Part shown: positions 49,320 through 61,400 of the stretch, piece after piece
How the letters are laid out: every line of letters begins with the position of its first letter
How positions within the stretch are numbered: the stretch's first letter is position 1
Assembly (NCBI GenBank): GCA_037013555.1
Contig: JASUAD010000006.1
Coordinates: 36,898,001-36,962,000 of the forward strand
Direction of reading: 5' to 3'
Length of the DNA: 64,000 nucleotides
Source of the DNA: Sextonia rubra
Taxonomy: Eukaryota > Streptophyta > Magnoliopsida > Laurales > Lauraceae
The notes under the pieces: generated by a model
The model's input: the letters and a program-made list of their open reading frames with translations, nothing else
The model's database searches: none
What the model was told of the DNA's origin: nothing
Position numbers and translations under genes: made by a program

Positions 49320-49918
49320 AATGTTTTTGTAAATTATTTTTTATTAAAAAAATAATCTAAATTATCTAAAATATCAATTAAGATCGAACTAAAACATTGG
49401 CCAATATGTAAAGGTTTTAGCATTCCTAGGATAGTGTCATAAAGATGGACAAGGCCTTGCTGATGATGGATCACTCAAAATACTTGTAACATCTATATTA
49501 GAATAGTTTTTTTTCCCTTTTTTTTTTTCTTTTCCATCAAGAAAGGCAATACATATATATTTTTAATGGGCCTGCAACCGAGTTGGAAGTCTGAAATGTC
49601 AATTTTGGTATTGGACTAGGCGGATTGGATCAAAAACCTGAATCCACATAGAGCACATAACCTATATTCTAATTTCTCTCTCCAATGTCCTTTTCACTTT
49701 TGTGGCTTTCTTGCTCAGTGTGTCGGCTTTTTTTCCACTTAAGTGGGCTTTCATTATGTGTGTATAGGCTCTCTGTTTGCTCCAAACCCCCTTGGGTAGG
49801 TTACCAATTATTTTCTCTCTCTAATGCGTTGATTGCACAATAGTAAGTATCAATTAAGAAATTGAAAGCAACTCCCAGAGAATACTTACACTTGGTTTAC
49901 GGGTTGAAATACGAATTT

Positions 49919-49948
49919 TCTTCTCTCTCTCTCTCTCTTTCTCTCTCG
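49919..49948. repeat. CT microsatellite
   Basis: An interrupted TTCTCTCTCT run of about 30 bp. Confidence 0.8.
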
Positions 49949-50078
49949 TTTTACCTGTGGGCGTGTTCACACCTCACTTCATCGCTGATGACCGGATGAC
50001 TTTTTGTTTTGTTTGTCTCCTTGACCTTTTACTTGTGGGAGTGTTCACACGTCACTTCATAGCTACTGACCGGATAAC
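49949..50078. repeat. Tandem duplication of about 52 bp (78-bp period) upstream of the small ORF
   Basis: The block TTTTACCTGTGGGCGTGTTC ... GACCGGATGAC is repeated 78 bp later as TTTTACTTGTGGGAGTGTTC ... GACCGGATAAC, about nine-tenths identical. Confidence 0.75.
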
Positions 50079-50258
50079 TTTTTTTTTTTTTTCGTTTGGG
50101 AGACGTTAATGACCTAGTCACTTTTAGTCTTCTAACTCGTCCGATTGAGTGAGTGTGTCCATAAGTTGAAAAAAGATCAAACCGATGTAAGGAATCAAAT
50201 GAGATATCCTTGGGCCCCACTAACAAAGGAAGACCTGGCCCACCCTCCTTCCACTTCC

Positions 50259-50268
50259 CTATATATTA
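50259..50268 (+). promoter_or_regulatory. TATA box of the small ORF
   Basis: CTATATATTA lies about 120 nt before the ATG at 50384, a normal plant core-promoter spacing with a 5' UTR of roughly 90 nt. A weaker AATATAG follows at about 50290. Confidence 0.45.
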
Positions 50269-50383
50269 GAAACTTGTATTTACCTCAAACAATATAGAAC
50301 ACTCCCTATGTTTTATTTAGCTATCATCTCCGTCATCATAATTTGTAACACAATTGTTTCAGGCAACCAAGAGGAAAATCATC

Positions 50384-50560
50384 ATGGCCACTGAGAATGG
50401 TGAATGCAGACAGAGGGGAGGTGGATTTACAATTCCAACAAGGGGAAATATCACAAGGGGAGTTTTTGCTTCTGTTCTTCGGGATTTGAATGCCCTTCGT
50501 CGACGTGCTGCTGCTTTTCTCTTTCCATGTATACTTAATGAAGAGGTGAAGATTAAATAA
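50384..50560 (+). CDS. Small hypothetical protein (58 aa)
   Basis: The frame opens at 50354, but I choose the ATG at 50384 because its context (ATCATCATGGCC) is far better, with G at +4. The product MATENGECRQRGGG... is basic. It has a Gly/Arg patch at the N-terminus and an amphipathic stretch GVFASVLRDLNALRRRAAAFLFP before an acidic/basic tail NEEVKIK. There is no signal peptide, and I do not recognise the family. Support is contextual: a TATA box at proper spacing, a plausible UTR and a composition unlike the surrounding AT-rich DNA. It could be a real small gene or chance. Confidence 0.4.
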   Translation: MATENGECRQRGGGFTIPTRGNITRGVFASVLRDLNALRRRAAAFLFPCILNEEVKIK

Positions 50561-50751
50561 GATCGGCTTCTAGCTCTACTTTTGGCCATGGACCATGGTG
50601 GCTGTCTATGATTGCTCTTCTTGGCTTTTCTGATCATACATGGACATAGAGGAGGTATCTTTGTGATTGTTCTTCAGGGTGCTCCTGCATGGTCTCTGTT
50701 TTCATGTTGTAATCTATGTAATAATCGTTATGTTGTTTTAGAAAAAAAAAA

Positions 50752-50752
<1 letters not shown>

Positions 50753-50803
<51 letters not shown>
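50753..50803. repeat. CT microsatellite, about 24 units
   Basis: Nearly uninterrupted CT dinucleotides. Confidence 0.9.
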
Positions 50804-50806
<3 letters not shown>

Positions 50807-52807
50807 TGACAATGCATGAAAAGGACCCTCACCATGGGCTAAGTGACAATGCGTGGAAAGTACCCTCACCATGGACTACATGGGATTATGTGATGTGTGG
50901 GTGGTGTCACAAGCCGAGCTGAAGCAAATTTGGCCAAGCTCGAGCTCAGGTCCAACTGCCCGATCCATGGCTTGAACTCTATCAAGCTTGAGGAACCAAG
51001 CTTAATTCGGTGTATTCTCGCATTGCCAATGTAGAGGTTTGGATGGGCTTGTCTTCAGTGAGCGAGCATACACATTGTAGTTTAAAAAACGCGAAGCTTG
51101 GGCTTGGGCTTGCAAAAATGTTGACAAAATTGAGCCGACATTCGGCTTGATCGTGGGCGCTATCTCTAATTTGGTCAATCTATTGCCCATTCGAGCTACA
51201 CGTTAGCAAACTGGTCCATTTCATGAGTTGAGTCTGAGCAGAGCTAACCGAGCTGAGTCGAGCTGGCTACACTACTTGACAGCCCATGCTGGTTTGTACC
51301 TAATCTAAAGAGTTTTCTTTGGATTATGGGATGGAATGACCCCTATCGACCAAGATGAAAATTGCACTCAATTAATAAAAATGATTATACTTTTGAGGTC
51401 TTAAAATCAAGTGTTCAGATGGTATTTTAAGAGTGTTATTCAGCTAATTAGCCAATCCGCACATTACACTTCTCATCTCCCTGCCCTTTATATGGCATGC
51501 ATCCTGGTGGGCCCAATACAAAGAGGGCCTTGCTTTTAAGAGAAAATCCATCATCAACAAAGGCAACTTTTGGCATCTGAATTCTCAGTAGAGCCATGTT
51601 TCAACAAATCTGTGTGGCCCACACTCATCACAAGAAGTCTACTTGGCCCTACCCCACGCGTTTGCCAAACCGTGACTTCACCTGGGGACCAGGCTCGATG
51701 CTACTGTCAATTTATCATTGACTTGGACCAGAAAGAGGACTTCATTTCTCCCTAGTCCCACCTCTTATCTTTCTTTCTATCATTATTTTTTTCTTTTATA
51801 TCGCCCTCTGATGTCATGCCATTGTAAGGTTCAACAACCCAACATTGAAACGGCTACCCAGTCAATTTCAAGTTTTTTAAGGCCCAGTTCATTGACAGCC
51901 TGCTTTTAAGATTTGGAGCTCAATGAAACCAGTGTTTTAAAAAGTGGGGTTAGAGAGGGACCAGCCCAATGAGCTCCAAACCTTCAACTAAAACCAAATA
52001 GAATTTTTCAAAACCATTTACAACTGACAGTCGGACTAGCTGAATTACCCTGATATTATTTTTCAGTGTTTATTTGCTATAATCCACAGTTCCATTGAAT
52101 TAGCCTGATATTATTTTTCAGTTTTTATTTTATATAATCCACAATTCCGAGAGCATTGAATTGAGTGCACTTATGGGCACATTAGCAGTCCCAATTCTAA
52201 AAGGGCAGGCCCTATATACCAGCTTAGGGCTTTCAGTTCAAATGAGCTCCACTAGAGAAATTATTAAAGAAGTGAAAGGTGAAAGATATGAGGCGACAAA
52301 TTAAATTGCTAAAGAGATGATTGGGTATACATTCTCCATCTTCCCTCTCATTCCATTTTCACAAAAGGGGAGGTCATTTATGGTCATTTTTGAATATTCA
52401 CATTACTTATGACTTTAATATTTAAAAAATATAACGCCCTAGAATTCCTAGGATTTCAATTATATGAAACAAACAGTTGCAGATATACTCACAGAGTTCA
52501 GTGCTGTTCCACAATCTAAACACTCAAAATCATTATTCCACCTTCTAGAAGGGTTTCAGTCCTATTTTACTGACTTGAGATTATGCCTATGTCTACATTT
52601 ATCATGTCGCAAACATGTCATTAAAATGAAGAAAGGGAAAGGACCAAATCACATTATTCTACATGTAGACCAACACCAATTAGACTGAAATTTGACCCAA
52701 CAAACAAATTAAACTGAGCAGGTATTGACTAGGTTTTGTAACTGGGCTCCACAGATGGATCTACACTGGACTTAAAGAATTGGTAAGATCTACATCATAT
52801 ATGGGGA

Positions 52808-52808
52808 A

Positions 52809-52855
<47 letters not shown>
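52808..52855. repeat. TC microsatellite, about 23 units
   Basis: Nearly uninterrupted TC dinucleotides. Confidence 0.9.
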
Positions 52856-52857
<2 letters not shown>

Positions 52858-53540
52858 CATGGGATTAATGTCAAATTGCAACTTTCCTGCTTGGATGCTT
52901 GATATACCAATCAGGTTAGCCAATGCTGAATTAATTTTAAAGTCACAAAACCTTAAACAAAATTGAGTCCGGGCCACCCAAAAGATAATCCACGCCTGTT
53001 TAGGGCATGCAAAAATAAAAAGCTGAGGGATTCATTTTAGGCTTTCTTTGTTAGGCGCGGAAAAAACATTGTTCCAAGGTGTCATGACTTTCCTCTGTTG
53101 TAAGAGACCGCAGAAACTGGGTCTCCACCTCCTGCATCCCATTCTAATTACCACAAAAAATTGCAAAAAAGGTTTGGCCGCATAAAATGAAAACCATAAA
53201 ACATAAAATATATTAACAGAAAAAATAAATATATCATTCTTCCTTGCAAATCAGAAAATGCTCCACACAAACAGACTTTCAAGCTTTAATTCAGTCTAAA
53301 TTCTGAAATAGGTGGGGTGTTCAGAACATCAATAAAAAGCACGTGATGGCGAAAACAATGTGAACCATGTAACAATTTCCCATGTCAACCTACTGAGACA
53401 ACTATGATGTTGGTTTGGAGTACTGAGTGGGGAGGTGGGGGTTTGTAATTATCCAAGCACGCCTTAGGTTAAAAGTTGAGTCTATTTTGGGATTAGACCC
53501 GGCCCATAATTATCATTGGTGAGTAACTGATGGTTGCTAT

Positions 53541-54085
53541 TAAGGGTCGTCATCGGGCCAGGCCGGGCAGTGATATCCAAGCGCACCCGCGGGCTTTACC
53601 CAACGGGCTTTTTTCTAACGGGCCAGGCTTTGTTGGAAAAGCCTAAGCCCAAGCCTGCCCATTGATCTTTTTTTCTGGCTGGCCGGACTTTTTTTTTATC
53701 GTTTAATAACATTATTTTAAAATGAATGCATTATGGATGAGTACAAAGTACAAATAACTGCCCATTAGCCATTGCTAGCTTGCCACATGGATTGATGGAT
53801 ATGAATATAAACAACTGGAAACCTACATAAATGCATGAATACAAAGTACAAACAACTACCTATTGCTAGTTTAATACATGAATAGCCTGTGGGCTTGCGG
53901 GAGGGCTGGCAGGCGGGCAGGCTATCTGGTCAGGCCAGGCTTTAAACCCTAAGCCCGTGCCTAGCCCAAACCCTATTCAGGCTCGGCCAGTCTGCCCAGT
54001 GACTGGGCTTGGGCCTGGCTCAAACCCATCGGACGGGGCAGGCCTGAACCGGTTAACGGGCCTAAGGGCAAATTGATGACCCTTA
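53541..54085. mobile_element. hAT-type MITE (545 bp) with 8-bp target duplication
   Basis: The element starts TAAGGGTCGTCATC and ends GATGACCCTTA, giving terminal inverted repeats TAAGGGTC(G/A)TC. A perfect 8-bp direct repeat gttgctat flanks it at 53533-53540 and 54086-54093, the hallmark length for hAT transposases. The interior is rich in GGGC/GGCC and AGGC motifs at both ends, with an AT-rich centre holding a repeated ATGAATACAAAGTACAAA(C/T)AACT. There is no transposase ORF, so it is non-autonomous. It lies about 400 bp downstream of the PRORP gene's stop codon. Confidence 0.88.
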
Positions 54086-54490
54086 GTTGCTATTCCTTTC
54101 TGACCCTTGCCTACATCAGTATCTCATCTGAAGCATATAGCTCGGATTCAATGCACTTGCGCTGCGTGCCTGCATCAACATTTACAGCCATAGACACTAG
54201 TGTGAACGGGAAAAAAATTATAAATAAATAATACCAAGTTTGGATGGGGTGATAAAGCCTAATGAGGCATTGCACCACAAAAGAGAGATTGAGACAAGGT
54301 TTACAGTGGTGATAAGCACTAACAATGTAGCTTGGACTCTGTGCTTTCCATGCTTAGACAGGATGGGTTGACTGAAATGATGACAGAGCAAGGCATGTTA
54401 TGCCATATGCAATTAACTTCCATCAGTAATACCAGATGCAGCTGACTTCTTTTTGAATGTAATATCTGCTTCGTTTATCGGAAAAATCTG

Positions 54491-57400
54491 TTAGTCCTGT
54501 GCGCAATGCATCTTTGTTTGTTCAACACAAACTTGAAATTGAGTAGAGAGAGCAACATGGGCCCTAGTAGCACATATCCATTGCCTATTCGTTTCAATGT
54601 CGACACCAGTTGCTATTGGCACATGCCAAGAACCTGATTCAGACTCCTGCATTCACCAAAACGGACCAGTCATGCAAGTGTTACATCTCAGCCAAGCAAT
54701 TCAAATATCAACTATCAGATATCGAAGTATATAGGAGTTTATAACAGGTTACGCCTTGATTATGGAATTCTCTGAATTAACACTTGGCAAGAGATGAAGT
54801 TAGACAAATTACTCACCTGTATGACAACTGAATAGGGTGGTGGCATGTGGAAAATCAGCCCTCGCTTAGAGAATGTAAGGCGTACCTGCCCACCGCAACA
54901 CATGAAATGGGTTTACAAGCCAAGTATAACAGAGGTCTTTTGAGTTTAGAGTCATGAACAGAAAACTTAAGAAATGTAATACACATGCCAAAACAGTTAT
55001 GATAATCTCCAGGTTTTTCTTTTTAACCTTGCTTTCTAGGACTCCAACTCTATGATAGTCTAACAGCAAGGAATAGTGAAAGTTCACATAAAAATAAACA
55101 AAATCTCATTCACTTCTTGTCCAGACTTCATAATGAATAAAAAGATCATAAAAAAAAATAAAAACCATTTGTCAACTTGGAATTGATATTGAAAAAAATA
55201 TAATATAGCATTGAAAGCTGTTTCTTTGAATCAAGCAGTGTGTCAAGTGAAGGGTTAAAATGGTTACATACGCTTATTTTATTATTCAGACTTAGTATAT
55301 CCTCCATGGCAATGTTATATACTAACTCTGATAGATAGGCAAAGATGGGGATACAATCAAGGATAAAAGTAGTGGTTGCGGTGGGCGTAGCGAACAGTGG
55401 CTGAAACACTACATAGCAGGCGATATATAGCGGTATAGAGGTGTGAATTTTTTTAGTCAAATAATTTTGAATATTGTATAATAGCCAATCTTGTGTTTTT
55501 TTAGTGATTTGAAACCATATAATGTTAGAGACAACTTTAAGAAAGGCTATTGAGGACAAGAAATAGGAAAAATAATGTTTAAAATTAAAATTGTTAGGCT
55601 TTACTAGGTTTTAGACCATAGAGCTACTATTTTCAAAATAGCATAGCGGCCTCAACCGCTATGGCCAATAATGCGGCCACTATATAGCGCTATTTTAAAC
55701 CATCGATACAATGCCCCCTTGTTCTATGTCCTCCCAAACGCAAACTTCATGGTTACAACAATGAACAACTTCCAACTATGATATGGGCTCTAGTCACTAA
55801 ATGTAACACGACTTGTCCCTCATGCTGTAGTTCAGCTGGTGAGGAAAACAGGTGTGTGAGTAGAGTGCATGAGTTCAATCCCCGAGGTTAAAAAAAAAAC
55901 ATATCTTTTTCTATGAAGATGTGTGATAAATAATTACAAGTTCAAATATATCAAACTAAAGAGGACAGGATTTACTAGTTGTAACATATCCCATTTGTGT
56001 CTGAGACCAGCATCAGTAACTTGATATGCTGAGCACACGCAAATAACTTGGTAGCTTAAAAGAATTCAAAGTGCTTTGCTAAAATCGAGTTACCATGCAC
56101 CATAATGATTCCACCATGTGTCTAGTTTGATATAATCCCCGATAACCAGAAATTATAAGTTGTTTGGGTGCCAGTGTCAGATTTTGCAGATACTGATGCT
56201 GAGAAGTGTGATAGTAGACAACAAACATTTTATCCTGTGCAGATTAAATAGCACGTAGTTTTCTGAGCACTAAGAATGAAGAAACAGGCGGAACCCTGTG
56301 CCCATAATAGTGTCCCATCATGTCCCAGAATTTCTGATTCGCAGATACGCGTCACCACTTGGCTGTCCCAGGGTTTCATAGACGTTCCTAATATTCATAG
56401 CTGCCTCAGCAGGGCTTAACATTCTAGTGTGTTCCCTACTAGATTTAGGTTAAAAAACTCATCCACAGTATAAGACACAAAAGCCAACTATATATGAGAG
56501 TTTCCAAACCTGAATTTGATTCATCATCATAGACTTAACCCTCCATTCTGGGATTGGCTTAAGGGGTTCTACTAATTAATTCTATTGTAAGTCTTCCCAG
56601 ATTTTGTTTTCCATTTTTGGGTAGTTGATCCCGGATCTTGTCCCTTGAAAACATGAATAAGATAATCCATTTTGAACCTGAACCGACTATGCAAATTAAA
56701 TCCAAGACAAACAACATTAATCCTTGCAGAGTATGGATTATCTCAGCTCCTCCAGTTCGATTCCAAACAGATTGCCTTCAAAATTTTAAAATATTGCTGA
56801 AAGGTCTCAAAATGCCATTAACTATAAAGTTGGTAACAAGCATGGACATGCCTAAACTAAGGACCGCAGGTGATGTTAACAATTTGCAAAGAAAGACAAG
56901 ATAAATTAGGGATTGTAATCTTTCATCACATGGTAGCTACATTGCCTTTGCTCTTTCCGAAATTTCCAACTGAAAGCAAAGAACTTCAACTGCTTCATAT
57001 CATCTAGAGATGAAAGCACAGTACATCAATAGAACATAAAGGATTCAAACTTGAATGCAGTTGGTACGTCATGCAAAGCAGGAGAAATAAGCGTGTTAAA
57101 CAACCTGATGCTTTTCCTTCCACCGAGGAAAAAAGATAGTCCCTAGCAGTGCAAACAAGTGGTCCCTCATCTCATCATTCGTAACCAGCAGACAATTACA
57201 ACTGACAGCAGCATATAACCAGTACCTGTTATGTGGAGATATATTATAAGAAATATCAACATTGCATTGAGCAAGATCATGACAATCTTCTTTCTTGTCC
57301 TCTAAAATAAAGAAAGGTCGTTATTATGTTTCGGTGCAGAAAGAGTAGGCTATTAATAAAGATAGCGACATATAAGTCATATTAAGCAGATGATAGCCTC

Positions 57401-60400
57401 TCAAGAAATTAATCTATCGAATTCAGCACTAAAAACTAAGAGCAGTCTTGCAGAAATACCAAAACAATTGGATCCAATAATTGGTGATGGATTGGATATT
57501 GAAACATATCTTTCTACCAAAGGCATCTGAAAAAACTTCAGATGCATTTGATAAAAATTTTAGAAAGAAACCCACAATTCAAAATAATTAGTAATATTTC
57601 CAAATTTTGCAAACATCCTAATCCTGCCAGCCTGAGTTGCATGAGTATGCATGTGCAACAGAATCCAACACCAGAACAAAATGTCCAATTTGGCAAATCC
57701 CACAAAAAAAAAGCATTATATTTAAATTAATGCAAATAAAAAATAATATGCAGAAATAACACCAGAAAAAAAATAGCCTACAAATCTTACTCAAAACAAT
57801 CAAACAAGCATTTCAACTTTATTTTGATTACAAAAGAAGGAAAGGCATAATATTTTGTTAACAATAAAACAATGTTCAAAATAGTAATAGAAGAACCCAG
57901 TCGTATCAAGAAGAATTTAACAGACTTTCGTGAAGTATGTGGCACAAATCCATCTTGATATGCTATATTGTTGCCCATTCCAAAGATTCTTGTAGCATAG
58001 ATGCCAGCTCTTCAGCATCAACTGGGAAATAAATAATCACATAAAAAAGTGATTAATTAAAAGCTTCATTTGGTGTAAGATAATTAAAAGCTCCATTATT
58101 ATGTTACTGCAGGTTTAACTTTGTTTAATTAACCTACCTGATCATGAAATTGTTTTGGCCTCATAACACTAAAAAAAAAAATCCACACACATATAGTACT
58201 AGATCAAATAGTACCATGCTAAAAACTCAAAGGACTTCAAGTCTACTCAGTCCTTATTCTTTGATTAGTCCTTATTCTTTGATCACAAGGGACTAGCACA
58301 TCCCTCCAGACATGAAGAGTTTTAAGGATTCAGACAGTCATCTTATTGTTCCTTTCTTCTTTTTGGCAGATATGGACAAATATGAGACAGTTCCATTTGC
58401 AAAAGCAGATGGTGTCCAGACGAGAGTGTGCTAAATAAAAAGAAATAAGTATATAATAATATTATGCAACCCTGGAGATGAAAATTTACCAATCATCATT
58501 TGATCCAGCAGGCACAGTATATAGTACTCCAGATCTCCGCCAGCTTTGTAACAATTGCCAGTTATTTGGATTCCGGGCAGGCCCCGACCATGCACGCCCA
58601 TCATGTAACACAATAAGAGGCAGTTTCTTTGATGGACTCATTTGCTGCATCTTCTTTACAACAGAATTAAGCTGCCATAACCAGAATAGTATACAAAAAC
58701 ATTCAGGCAAAAAATAATTAATTAACAAACATTATTCCAGCAGCTTAGTTTGCAACTATTAAAGCCTAAAAACTACTGTATATAGAAGATAGATCATTTA
58801 GCCAACCCGAAAAGTGATGAAGATGAGTCATACAGAACTAGCATACCTGAGAAAAGCTAAAATCTTTTTGATTATAAATGCCCATATTGGCTCCGTCTAT
58901 AACAGCTTCAAACGGTCCATGATGGACAAGCCACTCCTGAATAGCAAGATGTTTATAAATCACCATATCAGTACTTCAAACAAGGAGCAATGGAGCTAAA
59001 GTCATCCATCCACAAATGCAAAGCAATATATTATATATGCTTTTTCACCCAAGAAAAAATCTAGATAATATGACATGTACTTCTATTTTTAATACAAATT
59101 AAGGCAGTTCAGTTATCAAAGGCATTCTTTGGTCAAAGAAAACTAAGGAATTGAGCAGTGCAGTAGTACTAAACAACTGTCTAACACGTTATCAATTTTT
59201 ACAAGCTTTATGCAATGGTGCAAGTTTCTGTTAAAAAACATATGGACAGGTGTACCCAGGTCTCCACGACATCATCATTCCCCTTGCGTTCTCTCATTTT
59301 AGCATAGGTTTTTTTTTCTCAAATAAGCCCTGCTTCACTGAATCCCTTTCTTGGCCATACTTATCTTTGTACGGTGATGAACTTATGCCAGTTCAACATT
59401 TTTTTTAATTGAACGATACCCCAATTTGACACCAACTGACCAGTCATTAACCATCAGAATTTAACATGAAGATAAATGCACTTTAGAAAACCATTAAAAT
59501 TCAGGCTTCAAAACTGAGTGTTAGAATTAGTTGATTAGAGTGATTTCTAACAGACTGCCTGATAGTCTAGGCAGACACCCTAACTCCAAAATTGACTGCA
59601 CCCTAGGTGGGCCCCTATAAGCACCTCTTTATAAGTGCACTCAAGTTGACAAAAGAACACCCCTTTAACCAGGGAGTAAAAGGTTTTTTTTTTTTTGGGT
59701 ACCTCCTTGGAAGTTTTTATCTTCACAAATGAGAGGATTTCAGGAACCAAAAAGATTTTTAGCTTCCTCTCCCATTATTGCGAAACAAAAAGGTTTTCTT
59801 AGCTATGGCAATACAATGCTGAAGGTGCTTAAATCCACGTGTTTGGTTATTCAGTTGACAGTTGATTGAATCCCATACAGTTGTTTGCAGTTCATCATTG
59901 TTGTTGAGAACATTAGTAAATATATTTTCAAACAGTTAAATTCTTAATCAGCACTTACACAGTTGGCAGACAAATGAATCACAAATAGTTATTTGTACTT
60001 AAAACATTGCTGTTAGATTGCATATGAAGTTCTGCAATATGTGTTCATGAAATATGATCACAAAATTAGTAATCTTATTGCTTCACATTTTTATCTACAT
60101 CTGAATCATTTTGTAGGTCTTAAAGGGAAATATAACGCTTATTGTTCCAATGGTGGATTCTATGATTAGTGATCATAATGCAGAAGCAATCTAAACAGAA
60201 TTCAATATCTGAAAAGCCACATACGAGAAGAGTGCACCTTAAACTCGGTAAATTTTGCCTTGACCTCTTTCCGGCAAGCCAAGCTCGATAAGGAACTCGC
60301 AAAATTCTCAGTCTCCGATGGTTCGATATCGATGCAAACAAGCTTCTCCCCACAAGAGCCACAGACCCCATTGTCATCCATGTGGGTCCTCACCACCCTC

Positions 60401-61371
60401 CAATTCCCCTTCCCCAACCACCCCTGCCCATGCCACCCACCCCCTCCCTTCACAACCCCTTCCTTCACTTTCTCCACATCCCACCCCACCTCTCCGACAA
60501 CCGCCGCCGCCTCCGACCCAAACCACCACTCAACAATCCCGGCAGTGGATTCCGACACCTGCCTCACCTTCGCCCGCAATAGGTGGAGCATCTGGTACAC
60601 CTTATCCCCCCTCCCTGAATCCACACTGACCCGGAGAAGCGCCGCCAGCTCCGGCTCCTCCAGCGCCACCCCAGACGCCTCCATGTGCTCGTGGACCTCA
60701 TACGCCTTCTCCGCCTCCCCCTTCCTGCAAAACTCGAAAAGCGCCGGCCCGTAGGACCTCAGCTTGGGCGAGATCCGGGAGCTCGCCATGTTCTTCACCA
60801 TTTCAAAAGCCAAATCCGGGTCATCCACTGCAGCTGCCAGCCTCGCCAGACTGGTGAAAGTAGCCTCATTTGGGCGGATTTTCTCGACACCCATTTGGCG
60901 GAAAATCTCAAAACCCCTCTTGGGACCCAAATCCGCTCCCAATTCAGCTTCTTTGGAGGAGGAGGAGGAGCAGAGGTAGAGAAGCACGTTATAGTGGTAT
61001 TGGTGCAGTGGGATACCTCTGGAGCGAGCGTCGTCGTAGAGGCGGAGAGCTCCTTTGAGGTCGCATTTCTTCGAACACATGTCGAGCCTGAAGCGGAGCT
61101 GGCTTTCTGGGGAGGCTTGACGCTCCTTCTTCGCCTTTCGTTTGGAGAGATGGGTCTGGTCCTGTGATGGAATTGGAGCTGCGGATGATTGGATTGCAGA
61201 GGAGAGATGAAAGATTGTGGCTTTGTTAGTTGACTGGGTTTTGAAATAGAGGAAAGAAGAAGAAGAAGAAGAAGAACAAGTAGCATGAGAGAGGGTTTTG
61301 TAGAGGAATGGAGAAGGGGTTTTGGAGAAGAGAGAGGAGATGAAGGACAGATGATAACATTGTATACGCAT
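54491..61371 (-). CDS. PRORP1: Proteinaceous RNase P 1-like (PRORP1), complete six-exon gene
   Basis: Protein-only RNase P removes the 5' leader of precursor tRNAs. Exons (minus strand): 61371-60238, 58936-58847, 58671-58490, 57225-57105, 54885-54817 and 54646-54491 including the TAA stop. All introns are GT-AG and the exons join in frame to 583 codons, close to the roughly 570 of Arabidopsis PRORP1. Residues 1-75 are Ser-rich without acidic clusters, like an organellar transit peptide. Pentatricopeptide-type repeats span about 90-290 (LDMCSKKCDLKGALRLYDDA, HYNVLLYLC, PNEATFTSLARLAA). Zinc ligands are C337 and C340 (CGSC) with H540 (WHVP) and C557. The NYN nuclease domain has D392 (VIDGANMG), D467 and D468 (SNDDWYW) and D486 (VTNDEMRD), so all four catalytic aspartates are present. 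Introns 1, 3 and 4 are long (1.3, 1.3 and 2.2 kb). Targeting to plastid or mitochondrion is inferred from family knowledge and the N-terminus. Confidence 0.95.
55824..55899 (+). mobile_element. Candidate tRNA-derived SINE fragment in PRORP1 intron 4
   Basis: An A box (TAGTTCAGCTGG, 55828-55839) and a B box (GTTCAATCC, fitting GWTCRANNC, from 55873) lie about 44 nt apart, as in tRNA genes, followed shortly by a run of 10 A. There is no acceptor-stem pairing, so it is not a working tRNA. It sits antisense to the host gene. Confidence 0.4.
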
Positions 61372-61374
61372 TTT

Positions 61375-61400
61375 CTGCTGCTGCTGCTGCTGCTGCTGCT
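61375..61400. repeat. CTG trinucleotide microsatellite in the PRORP1 5' leader
   Basis: Eight full CTG units plus CT on the plus strand (AGC repeats in the mRNA). It lies only 3 nt upstream of the PRORP1 start codon. Confidence 0.9.

Larger units (their letters stand above)
50561..53532. other. Intergenic DNA with local duplications
   Basis: Holds two CT microsatellites, a duplicated GACAATGC(A/G)TG(A/G)AAA segment at about 50808-50885, and a duplicated CTGATATTATTTTTCAG segment at about 52050-52145. No convincing coding sequence was seen. Confidence 0.5.

Noticed and set aside
55146..55559. 137-codon minus-strand ORF
   Set aside because: It lies within intron 4 of PRORP1, is AT-rich, and has no recognisable motif or splice-compatible role.
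60260..61167. Plus-strand ORFs of 160-164 codons
   Set aside because: They are antisense shadows of the GC-rich first exon of PRORP1.
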